DNA of 64,000 nucleotides from Poa pratensis (lineage: Eukaryota; Streptophyta; Magnoliopsida; Poales; Poaceae), in NCBI GenBank assembly GCA_947311845.1, contig CAMZMU010000111.1, positions 22,595,332 to 22,659,331 of the forward strand, written 5' to 3'. The notes below the pieces were generated by a model. That model ran no database searches. It was not told the origin of the DNA and was given only the letters and a program-made list of their open reading frames with translations. The translations under genes were made by a program, and so were the position numbers. Numbering within the stretch: the first letter of the stretch is position 1; the number at the start of each line of letters is the position of its first letter. This document shows, in pieces, positions 46,651 through 58,224 of the stretch.

Positions 46651-49600
46651 GCATCCTAGGAGGTAGGCCGTACGTCGATCAGCCAGAGGCCGGAGGCGAT
46701 TTCTCCCTCGCTCTGTCTTGACTATTTCTTATTTTCATCTGGTTCGTGCGTGCAGGCTCGCGTTCAGGCGGGACGACCTCGGGAAGGAGATCATGGGGAT
46801 CGCCGTGCCGGGCGCGCTCGCGCTCTTGGCAGACCCGCTCGCTTCCCTCGTCGACACCGCCTTCATTGGCCACATAGGTTGCTCAAATTGCTTCCCTTCC
46901 CTACTTTCTACCTTCTTTTAACCTGCTACGCCTCCGGGCAGGATTGGAGATCATTTTGCACGTACCATCTTCCAAGCTTTATTTTCTACTGTATATACCA
47001 TTTAGCATATTTTGTACGGCTTTAGTTTAATCAATCCAAAATGAGATTAATATCAATTGCAGTTACATCACTGTTATTCTCTTTTAGACTTTTCGTAAAT
47101 TTTGTCTTGAAACTATTTCTCGCTGCTATGAATGATACACTAATAACGTTCATACCATATATTTCAGCTCATTATGTATGATGGTAGCTTGATTGCTGTG
47201 CTGTGTTTCGTGTCAAGCAGGTCCAGTAGAGCTTGCAGCCGTAGGTGTATCTATCGCCGTGTTTAATCAAGTATCGAGAATCGCAATATTCCCCCTTGTG
47301 AGCGTCACAACATCATTTGTTGCAGAGGAAGATGCCACTTCAACTGACAGACACAAAGATGAAATAAGCGGAGACAATGAACACAATGTTTCAGATAGCG
47401 AAATGGATGAACTGATTCCTCTTGAAGGTAAAAATTTCTGATTCTTCTTTTAGAAAGTTATATGGTTAAGCGATGCATCTTTATTTGATATTGGAATTTA
47501 TTACCAGATACTGGTGCCACTTCCGGCAAGTGGTCTTCTCAGACTGACTCAGGGGAGGTCGAAACTGAACATAATCGGAAAAATATTCCATCGGTTTCTA
47601 CTGCATTACTACTTGGTGGGGTGCTTGGCCTGATTGAAACCGTGCTGCTTGTTTTTTGTGCTAAACCTATCTTAGGCTTCATGGGTGTGAAAGCGGTAAG
47701 ATGTTCCTTCATGCCCTTTTTCTATTTTGATGGCCTAAACTAGTTTATTTTAGCACAAAATCATTAGAAACTTCAGCTTTGACATGTATCTCAAAATTAA
47801 TTGAATGCCCTTCATAATTAGGCCACTACTGTAATTAAGTTGATTAACCTTTTTCAACAGTTGGAAGTTTAATTATTAATAGTTGGATGTGGGCATACTT
47901 TAAATTTTGATATTGAAATATTGAATCAAAACATAATTATGGGAACATAAATGCCAGCACTTCATCTCTGTATGAAATTGCTGCTAAAGAATCAGTTGGA
48001 CTTGAAAGATTTCGAGTTTTCCTTTGTGCTACTTTTCCACAACTACTTCCTTGTTGCTTTTTCATTTGGATAGATTTGAATTGTTTAACCGAAATGCACC
48101 TTTCAAATAGGATTCTGGGATGCTGAAGCCTGCTCTCCAGTACTTGGTACTCAGATCTCTAGGTGCTCCTGCTGTTCTATTATCTCTGGCAACACAAGGG
48201 GTATTTCGTGGACTTAAAGATACAAAGACTCCTCTATATGCAACTGGTATAATAGTATTTCCTTGTTTGCATAGTACTATCTCTGTTCTCTCTCTTTTCA
48301 CTTCTCATTAAGTACAAGAACTTGGTCTTGCATGTTCCTAGCTTTAATATTTTTTGTTGAAACTTCTTTAGATTATAATCACATAGGTTGTTCTCTTCTT
48401 CTTACCCGACCAATATAACTTTCATGTGAAATATCTTGATGTGTGTATTTATATTTGTCGCCATAGTTTTAAATGGTTGAATGTATGCTTGAAAAGTTGC
48501 ATGTGAAAGAGAATGGGAGTAGTAAGTGATGAGGGCAAGAGGTGCATCACGAAACCAATTTCGAAAATAATGACTATTTAATCAGTCCATTTGAACACAT
48601 GTTTAATGACTTCTAGGTTCATATTTCAATCTTAGTCAAAATAGCACACTTTTTTTTGTCTTTTGATGTGAATTATAACGTGAGTTTCAACGGGAGATTC
48701 CCGGTGAAGAATTTATTTCTTACCCTAACACAGTTTAACCGCATTTTATGATCACCAGTGGCAGGAGATGCAATCAATATAGTTTTGGATCCGATATTTA
48801 TGTTTGTGTTCCAGTATGGTGTCAGTGGTGCAGCAGTTGCTCATGTTATATCACAGTATGTAGTACTATTCTTGCTCCTTTTGACAAATGCCATTGTTTT
48901 CTTTTACTCGTAGGAAGATTCACACTTTATCCCAAATTATGCAACTATTGTCTATCTTTTGTGACAGTGCTCAGTGGATCTTATGCAGATATTTCATTGC
49001 AGTCATACTCTTATGGAGATTACGCCTGCATGTTCAACTATTGCCACCCAACTTGAAACATTTGCAGATTGGTCGGTTCCTTAAAAACGGTAAACACCTA
49101 CAGGCTACAGATCATTAATGGACTTATACCATATCTATTCTTAGGATAACTTATCTTCATCGATTCATGTTACAGTGGTCGTTTTCAATTCAATAACTAT
49201 TTCTTCTGTCTACAGTTGACCTATATTATATTGTTGCCTTTGATAAAATCTAATTTCATACTGAGAAAGTTGTGCTTTTCAGTCACTATACTTAACATTT
49301 TGGTTTATGTACAGCTCTTTACTCTTGCATTCTTCAGGTTTTCTGTTACTTACCAGAGTTATTGCCGCAACATGCTGTGTGACCCTAGCTGCATCAATGG
49401 CTGCGCGACAAGGTTCAACTCAAATGGCTGCATTCCAGATTTGCTTGCAGATTTGGTTGGCATCTTCCCTTCTGGCGGACGGATTAGCTTTTGCCGCACA
49501 GGTTAGGAACAATTTTCTTCTTTTGTTCGACTATTGACTGATTTTACTTGGGGGATAATTACATTTATGATGCAAATCACATATTTAAACGTTTATTTTT

Positions 49601-49707
49601 CCGGATGCTCTAATGTTGACAATTAATTATGAGAGACATTCAATAACTTAAAAAGGTATATGCATCTAAAAATATGAAAACCTCTTTTGTTTCCCTCTTA
49701 TTCTGTA

Positions 49708-49963
49708 CTCCCTCCGTTTCTTTATATAAGGTGTCTAAATTTTCGAGAAAAAAATTCAAAATATAAGGTGTATTGTGATTTATAGACAATTTTACCCATC
49801 AAAAAATGAGTCACCGCATTTGACGGATTATTTTCAGTTTGTGGCTAGGGACTACTTTCTCTCATTTTTTTTCAGTACAAAATTAGTCCACCGCATGCAA
49901 AATACTGACGTCTTAATATCCGTGCCAAAACCTTAGACACCCTATATCAATAAACGGAGGGAG
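49708..49963. mobile_element. Stowaway-like MITE in MATE intron 8
   Basis: 256 bp with ends CTCCCTCCGTTTC and AACGGAGGGAG, flanked by TA at 49706-49707 and 49964-49965. Internal inverted similarity (AAGGTGTCTAAATTTT versus CCTTAGACACC) fits a Mariner/Stowaway MITE. It is non-coding. Confidence 0.88.
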
Positions 49964-51367
49964 TATTAATGTCGACCATACTTTTACAGGCTATACTTGC
50001 AAGTGCATTTGCTCGTAGGGACCAATCGAAGGCCACAGCCACAGCTTCCCGCGTATTTACAGAAAACGAGGATGTACTGCACCATATTTACATGGCACCA
50101 CCGGTACAGAAAACGAGGATGTAATTAATGTTCTAGTTACATTTTCATGATTTTCTTGTAGTTAATACTTGATACTAGTACGACAGTAATTTTTTACATT
50201 TCAAGGAATTTTCTCTAACCGACGAGAGTTTCGTTTTCTATGTGCAGTTTGTTGCTCTCACTCAACCAATCAACGCCTTAGCTTTTGTTTTTGATGGTGT
50301 CAATTATGGAGCATCGGATTTTGCGTATGCTGGGTAACAGCCCAAAGTTCGGAAACCTGGAAACCCGAGTAAAAAAATTCGCTTTTTGTTGCATTGCATC
50401 ATGGCATCCAATTTCAAACTTGCTAAACCACACACAAATGGTTTGGCACCACTTAAAACAAATGCCAAACTTGCAATAACAAATCCAAATCAATGGAAGT
50501 ATTCAAACCTGCAAAACAAAAATACTTTGACCTCTCATATTTGTCAAGGAAGTTCCAAGAGCTCAAAATAATATTTTGCCCTTGATTCAAAATTCTAAAG
50601 TAATAACATTTGGGAAATTGAGAAAAATGCTCTATTTTAAGACTATGAACAAATGTTGTCAAAAACATTTTATTTGGAGACACTAAAATTTGTGGAGCTA
50701 CTAAAGGTTAAGGGGAGCCTCCCCAAATCATCTCATATTTTTCTAAATTGTTTAGGTACCTTAATTAATTCACTGAAATGCTGCTGGATTTGAAAAGGTT
50801 TTTAAAAGAATTGGAAAAGGACCGATCTGTGATAGCAGAAACTCTGCCAGGGGGCTATTTGCAATTTCGTCATCTCCTTCCTCCCTGTAGCGACCGAGGC
50901 GCACTGGCGCCATCGCCGTGCTCGCGCCGCACCCCGTCTCGACGCGCCGACCCCGCGCCCTCCTGCCGCGCCATGAGGAGAAGAGGAGGTCCCACGACGC
51001 GTTGCTCCCCCACCTGCTCACTCACCTGCCCCCCCCACGAGCTCCCCTCCCCATCTCTGTTCCCCCGCGGGCCGCCATGGCCGCCGAGCCCGCCGTGCTC
51101 GTCGCCGCCATTTGGGTTCGCCCCGTACAAATCGACGGCCACCAGCAGGTTCGCCGCGTCGCCTACTGCATTCCTGCCAGAGGAATCGGCCGTAGACGCA
51201 AGATATCGCCGCCGCCGTCCCACTTCATCCCGCCCCCGACGCAGTTCCGCCGGGCTCTATTCCGTCGCCGACGACCTCTCCCCGCCGTCCCAGACCTCTC
51301 CAACGACTTGAGGGTGAGCTTCCCAGGCCGTGGCTCTCCTTTCCCTTCCCCTCTCTCGCTAAGTCGT

Positions 51368-52954
51368 TGATACGTCTCCAACGTATCCATAATTTCTGCT
51401 GTTCCATGCTTATATTATACCATTTGCTACATGTTTTATATACTTCGTATCACTTTTATGCATTTTCTGGGACTAACCTATTAACAAGATGCCACAGTGC
51501 CAGTTCCCTGTTTTCTGCTGTTTTTGGTTTCAGAAAGTTACTTCTGGAAATATTCTCGGAATTGCACGAAACAAAAGGCCAAGTCCCTATTTTTCCAGCA
51601 CGTACACGGAGTCCGAAGGAGAGACGAAGGAGAGCCACGAGGTGGCCAAACCACCTGGCGGCGCGGCAGTGGGCCCAGCCGCGCTGCCTGTGGTTTGGGC
51701 CCCTCGGGGTCCGCCGACATCGCCCCTTCGCCTATTTATTCCCCGAGGCGTGAAAACCCTAAAACACCAAGTCATATTTCCAGAAGAGTTCCGCAGCGCC
51801 GCCGCCATCGACGACAAGTTTCGGGGGACAGAAGTCTCTGTTCCGGCACGCCGCCGGGACGGGGAATTGCCCCCGGAGTCATCTCCATCGACACCACCGC
51901 CATCTTCATCGCCGCTGCTGACTCCCATGATGAGGAGGGAGTAGTTCTCCCCCGAGGCTGAGGGCTCTACCGGTAGCTATGTGGTTCATCTCTCTCTCCC
52001 ATGGTGTGATCTTTATGTGATCATGTGTATTGCTAGTATCGCTGAATACATTAATAATGTTTATGCTACTCAAGTGATTTTGTCTAGTTTCTGGAGTCAT
52101 TGTGACAACACGGTATCAAGGTGACAGTGTGGGTACTTGTGTGACTCTATGAATAATTTAGACATTTATCATGGCTTATTCTTGGGAATTGTGGTGTTTG
52201 TTTACTCAGACTTTGAGGTGTGCTTTTGCAGCCCTACGCATAGTACTCTTGCTTCATCAAGAAGGAGAATAATCCCGAGTAGTATTTACTTGTGTTCAGT
52301 TGTGCTAATCTAGTTGAATATGTAGATGTTACTCTTTATCTATTATGCACTCTATAGGTTACTTTAATATGAACTCCGGTACTCTCCACGGTGTAAAGGT
52401 GACAGTGTGTGCACCGTGTGTGATTCCTTTATGACGTTGTGGCGCTTGTTTACTCCGGCTTGAGGTGTGCTTTTGTAGCCCTACACAATGAATGGTGTTT
52501 GTTATCCAACAAGAGAGTGTTTAAGAGTAGCTTTTATTTATTCAGTTATGAGATCATTGTTGAGAGTGTCCACTAGTGAAAGTATGATCCCTAGGCCTTG
52601 TTTCTAAGCATTGAAACACCGTTTACAACAAGTTCTGCTACATGTTTGCTTGCTGCCATCTTTATTTCAGATTGCAGTTACTACTTATAATCATCCATAT
52701 ACTTGTATTTCACTATCTCTTCGCCGAACTAGTGCACCTATACATCTGACAAGTGTATTGGGTGTGTTGGGGACACAAGAGACTTCTTGTATCTTAATTG
52801 CAGGGTTGCTTGAGAGGGATATCTTTGACCTCTACCTCCCTGAGTTCGATAAACCTTGGGTGATTCACTTAAGGGAAACTTGCTGCTGTTCTACAAACCT
52901 CTGCTCTTGGAGGCCCAACACTGTCTACAAGAATAGAAGCACACGTAGACATCA
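51368..52954 (+). repeat. Gypsy 5' LTR
   Basis: 1,587 bp, TGATACGTCTCCAACGTATC to GTAGACATCA. The family start motif is very common in Triticeae-type genomes. It includes a GC-rich patch at 51650-51900. Confidence 0.9.
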
Positions 52955-53126
52955 AGCTATTTTCTGGCGCCGTTGCCGGGGAGGTAAGGTAAAAGGTATT
53001 CACATCCTCTGGCTACTAAGCTATTTTCTAGTGTTGTTGCTAGTGTGTGAGTGCTCGAAGTTATTTCCTTTAGATTCTGCAATTTATCTTTTTGTTTCTT
53101 GTTTTTATTTTCACTAGTTAGGCTTA

Positions 53127-53999
53127 ATGGAAAACAACAAAAAAATTAGAGATCTTTATGAACTTTATATTGAATTAGGACATGATGCTTTTGAAGAGAA
53201 AATTAAAAAACCTATGGAGGCTTGTTTGCATGATGGTAGCAATGTTATTACTATAAATTCTTTGAACACCATTATTGCTAATGCTATGGAAAGTCTAAGC
53301 TTGGGGAAGCTGGTTTTGATGAATATGATATTTTTAGTCCCCCAAGTTTTGAGGAGAAAATTTTTTTGATGATACTTTGCCTCCAATTTATGATGATTAT
53401 AATGATAGTGGTATTTTGGTGCCACCTACTATGGAGGATAAATATTATGATTATACTATGCCTGCAATTTATGATGATTACAATGATGGATGTGATACTT
53501 TTACTCTCACTATTACTAATGATAATGTTATGCTTATGTGGAGAGTAATGATACTTTTATGCATGTGGATCATGATAAGAATGCTTTATGTGATAGCTAT
53601 ATTGTTGAGTTTATTCATGATGCCGCTGAAAATTATTTTGAGAGAGGAAAGTATGGTTATAGAAATCTTCATGTTACTAAAACCTCTCTTTATGATGAAG
53701 TTTTGAGCTTTCTCTTGATTTGCTTTTATTTGCTGGGTACTTTAAGACCTACTGGTCCTTATGAGAGAGGGAGACACGATTTCATATATCACAATAATAT
53801 TAAGTCTTCTCTCTTTATGTTGAAATTTTTGAAGTTACACTTGTTTTGCATTTCTATGCTAGTCACTTTGTTCTTCATTGACTTGTTTTCTTACAAGACT
53901 CCTATGCATAGAAAGAGTGTTAGATTTAAACATGTTTTATATATGCTTCTTGATGCTCTCTTTTATGTTTCAACTCTCATCTTTATGTGGGCATCATAA
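53127..53999 (+). pseudogene. Internal ORF of the Gypsy-like element with hydrophobic segments
   Basis: The only coding-like region of the element, in three overlapping frames: 53127-53340 (MENNKKIRDLYELYIELGHD), 53377-53540 (acidic PPIYDDYND repeats) and 53538-53999. The last contains SFLLICFYLLGTL, LHLFCISMLVTLFFIDLF and LLDALFYVSTLIFMW, three likely membrane segments, and ends in WAS. Two frameshifts separate the parts. It has no zinc knuckle or protease motif. I do not recognise its function; it is not a standard gag. Confidence 0.5.
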
Positions 54000-56643
54000 A
54001 AATCACTATGCCTAGCTAAAAGGCTTTAAAGAAAAGCGCTTATGGGAGACAACCCATTGTTTTATTTTCTGTTATTTTTTTTCTTTGAGTCAAGGAGTTT
54101 TGTTACTTCTGTAGCAACTCCTTTGTATCTTTATTTTATCGCATTGTTGTGCCAAGTAAAGTTCTATATTGAAAGTTGATGCAAGATTTGGATTTCTGCG
54201 CAGTAACAGATTTTTAGCTGTCACGAATTTGAGCTTTTCTCCCTGTAGAAAATTCGAAAAATTCTGAAAAATCACGCATCTTCCTGAGATATGTACGCAA
54301 CTTTCATTATTTTGGCCAGATCCATCTGAGCAACTTAAGTGCCTCGAAAAAATTCGTCTTCCAGACTGTTCTGTTTTTGACAGATTCTGCCTTTTGTTTT
54401 GCATTCGCTCTTTTACGATGTTTGTGTGGATTTCTTTGCTCCACAAAGCATTGGTGGCTGTAGCTAATGTCCAGAAGCTTTGGGATTGATTGTATCATTA
54501 CAGAATATGAGAATTTTTGATTATGCACTAACCCTCTAATGAGAACTGTCTTGAGTTTGGTGTGAAGGAAGTTTTCAAGGATCAAGCGAGAAGGGTGATA
54601 TTATGTGATCAAGAAGAGTGAAAAGCCTAAGCTTGGGGATGCCCCCGTGGTTCATCCCAACCATATTCAGAGAGACTCAAGCGTCTAAGCTTGGGGATGC
54701 CCAAGGCATCCCCTTCTTCATCAACAACTTATCAGGTCATCTCTAGTGAAACTATATTTTAATTCTTTCACATCTTATGCGCTTTACTTGGAGCGTCTGT
54801 GTGCTTTTATTTTTGTTTTTGTTTGAATAAATTCGGATCCTAGCAATCCTTGTGTGGGAGAGAGACACGCTCCGCTTTTTCATGTGAATACTCATGTTCT
54901 TCACTTATATTTGTTGAGTATTCTTAACTAGCTACTGCAGTGCTTTTAGCTCCTGTTTTTCATGCATCTCTTCGAGCTGTTAGCACTTGTTTATAAATAC
55001 TCTCTTGCTGCATTATATTATCATTTGGAGAGTTTATGTTTAAATAAATTGATTGGTGTTTGTTTGGAAGAAAGAAAATGCTACATGTAGTAGTTGGTAT
55101 TGGAAAAGACATATGCATTCTTGTAGATCATTGTCTTGTTTCGATTTGATACTTTGCAATTGTTTTGAGCTCTCAAGTAGATCATGTTTAAGCTCTTGCA
55201 TCATGTAGTTAAAGCCTAGTAGTGGAGAACTACCGTAGAGCTTGTTGAGACTTGGGATGCATATTTGTTCTCTCTAAGGTCTAGATATTTTCTGGTAAAA
55301 TGTTTGAGCAACAAGGAAGACAGTGTAGAGTCTTATAATACTTGCAATATGTTTTTATGTGATTCTTGCTGTACCGGTTTATACTTGTGTTTGCTTCAAA
55401 CAACCTTGCTAGCCTAAACTCTGTACTGAGAGGGAATGCTTCTCGTGCATCCAAAACTTGAGCCAAAACCCATGCCATTTGTGTCCACCATACCTACCTA
55501 CTATGTGGTATTTCCTGCCATTCCAAGTAAATATTTCATGTGCTACCTTTAAACTATTCAAAACTTTATTACTCCTTATTTGTGTCAATGTTTTATAGCT
55601 CATGAGGAAGTATGTGGTGTTTTATCTTTCAATCTTGTCATTTACTTCTGACAGACTTTCACCAATGGACTAGTGGCATATACATCCGCTTATCCAATAA
55701 TTTGCAAAAAGAGCTGGCAACGGGGTGCCCAGCCCCAATTAATTACAACTTTCATTAATAATTCTCTTCACATGTTTTGCCCTGATTTATCAGTAAGCAA
55801 CTTAATTTGCAAATAGACACTCCTCCATGGTATGTGAATGTTGGAAGGCACCCGAGGATTCGGTTAGCCATGGCTTGTGTAAGCAAAAGGTTGGGAGGAG
55901 TGTCATCTATAAAGAAACTAAAATACATGTGTAAACAAAAGAGAAGAGGGATGATCTACCTTGCTGGTAGAGATAACGTCCTTCATGGGAGCCGCTCTTG
56001 AAAGTCTGGTTGACAAGGGGGTTAGAGTGCCCACTACCATTCGTTGACAACAACAAACACCTCTCAAATACTTATTTTGTGCTCTCTATATGCTTTCGAA
56101 AACTTAAAAAGCTCTAGCACATGATTTAATCCCTGCTTCCCTCTGCGAAGGGCCTATCTTTTACTTTATGTTGAGTCAGTTTACCTACTCCTTTCTATCT
56201 TAGAAGCAAACACTTGTGTCAACTTTGTGTGCATTGATTCTTACATGTTTACTTATTGCACTTGTTATATTGCTTTATGTTGACAACTATCCATGAGATA
56301 TACATGTTACAAGTTGAAAGCAATGCTGAAACTTAATCATCCTTTGTGTTGCTTCAATGCCTTTTACTTTGAATCTATTGCTTTATGAGTTACCTCTTAT
56401 GCAAAACTTTTTGATGCTTGTCTTGAAAGTACTATTCATGAAAAGTTTTTGCTTATATGATTCATTGTTTACTCTTTATCTATTTGTTAGCAAACTATAG
56501 ACCATTGCTTTGAGTCACTTCATTCATGACATGAGCCTTGCAATATATTGATCAAGATTGTGTGAAAGCATGTCTCCTCAGAAATTATTTGTTGTTATCG
56601 TTTTACCTACTCGAGGACGAGTAGAACTAAGCTTGGGGATGCT
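54000..56643 (+). other. Non-coding 3' internal region of the Gypsy-like element
   Basis: AT-rich with only short open frames. The purine-tract motif AAGCTTGGGGATGC recurs (about 54629, 54687 and 56630); the last copy adjoins the 3' LTR and is the likely functional one. Confidence 0.6.
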
Positions 56644-58219
56644 TGATACGTCTCCAACGTATCCATAATTTCTGATGTTCCATGCTTATATTATACCATT
56701 TGCTACATGTTTTATATACACTTCATATCACTTTTATGCATTTTCTGGGACTAACCTATTAACAAGATGCCACAGTGCCAGTTCCCTGTTTTCTGCTGTT
56801 TTTGGTTTCAGAAAAGTACTTCTGCGAATATTCTCGGAATTGCACGAAACAAAAGGCCAGTCCCTATTTTTCCAGCACGTACACGGAGTCCGAAGGAGAG
56901 ACGAAGGAGCCACGAGGTGGCCAAACCACCTGGCGGCGCGGGTGGGCCCAGCCGCGCCGCCTGTGGTTTGGGCCCCTCGGGTCCGCCGACATCGCCCCTT
57001 CGCCTATTATTCCCCAGCGCGAAAACCCTAAAACACCAAGTCATATTTCCAGAAGAGTTCCGCAGCGCCGCCGCCATCGACGACAAGTTTCGGGGGACAG
57101 AATCTCTGTTCCGGCACCCGCCGGGACGGGGAATTGCCCCCGGAGTCATCTCCATCGACACCACCGCCATCTTCATCGCCGCTGCTGACTCCCATGATGA
57201 GGAGGGAGTAGTTCTCCCCCGAGGCTGAGGGCTCTACCGGTAGCTATGTGGTTCATCTCTCTCTCCATGGTGTGATCTTTATGTGATCATGTGTATTGCT
57301 AGTATCGCTGAATACATTAATAATGTTTATGCTACTCAAGTGATTTTGTCTAGTTTCTGGAGTCATTGTGACAACACGGTATCAAGGTGACAGTGTGGGT
57401 ACTTGTGTGACTCTATGAATAATTTAGACATTTATCATGGCTTATTCTTGGGAATTGTGGTGTTTGTTTACTCAGACTTTGAGGTGTGCTTTTGCAGCCC
57501 TACGCATAGTACTCTTGCTTCATCAAGAAGGAGAATAATCCCGAGTAGTATTTACTTGTGTTCAGTTGTGCTAATCTAGTTGAATATGTAGATGTTACTC
57601 TTTATCTATTATGCACTCTATAGGTTACTTTAATATGAACTCCGGTACTCTCCACGGTGTAAAGGTGACAGTGTGTGCACCGTGTGTGATTCCTTTATGA
57701 CGTTGTGGCGCTTGTTTACTCCGGCTTGAGGTGTGCTTTTGTAGCCCTACACAATGAATGGTGTTTGTTATCCAACAAGAGAGTGTTTAAGAGTAGCTTT
57801 TACTTATTCAGTTATGAGATCATTGTTGAGAGTGTCCACTAGTGAAAGTATGATCCCTAGGCCTTGTTTCTAAGCATTGAAACACCGTTTACAACAAGTT
57901 CTGCTACATGTTTGCTTGCTGCCATCTTTATTTCAGATTGCAGTTACTACTTAATCATCCATATCACTTGTATTTCACTATCTCTTCGCCGAACTAGTGC
58001 ACCTATACATCTGACAAGTGTATTGGGTGTGTTGGGGACACAAGAGACTTCTTGTATCTTAATTGCAGGGTTGCTTGAGAGGGATATCTTTGACCTCTAC
58101 CTCCCTGAGTTCGATAAACCTTGGGTGATTCACTTAAGGGAAACTTGCTGCTGTTCTACAAACCTCTGCTCTTGGAGGCCCAACACTGTCTACAAGAATA
58201 TAAGCACACGTAGACATCA
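56644..58219 (+). repeat. Gypsy 3' LTR
   Basis: 1,576 bp, nearly identical to the 5' LTR, with scattered 1-3 bp indels and substitutions. TSD GTCGT follows at 58220. Confidence 0.9.
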
Positions 58220-58224
58220 GTCGT

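Larger units (their letters stand above)
51368..58219 (+). mobile_element. Complete nested Gypsy-like element, TSD GTCGT
   Basis: 6,852 bp with LTRs 51368-52954 and 56644-58219, flanked by GTCGT at 51363-51367 and 58220-58224. The primer site TGGCGCCGTTGCCGGGGA at about 52964-52981 is the Asp-tRNA type used by Gypsy/Athila-like grass elements. A purine tract, AAGCTTGGGGATGCT, lies directly before the 3' LTR. No gag, protease, RT or integrase is recognisable, so it is non-autonomous. LTRs differ by roughly 1-2% by eye, so insertion is fairly recent and later than the outer element. Confidence 0.92.

Noticed and set aside
51489..51961. 150-aa frames in the Gypsy LTRs (also at 56767-57228)
   Set aside because: They lie in the GC-rich part of the LTR and differ in frame between the two copies because of small indels.
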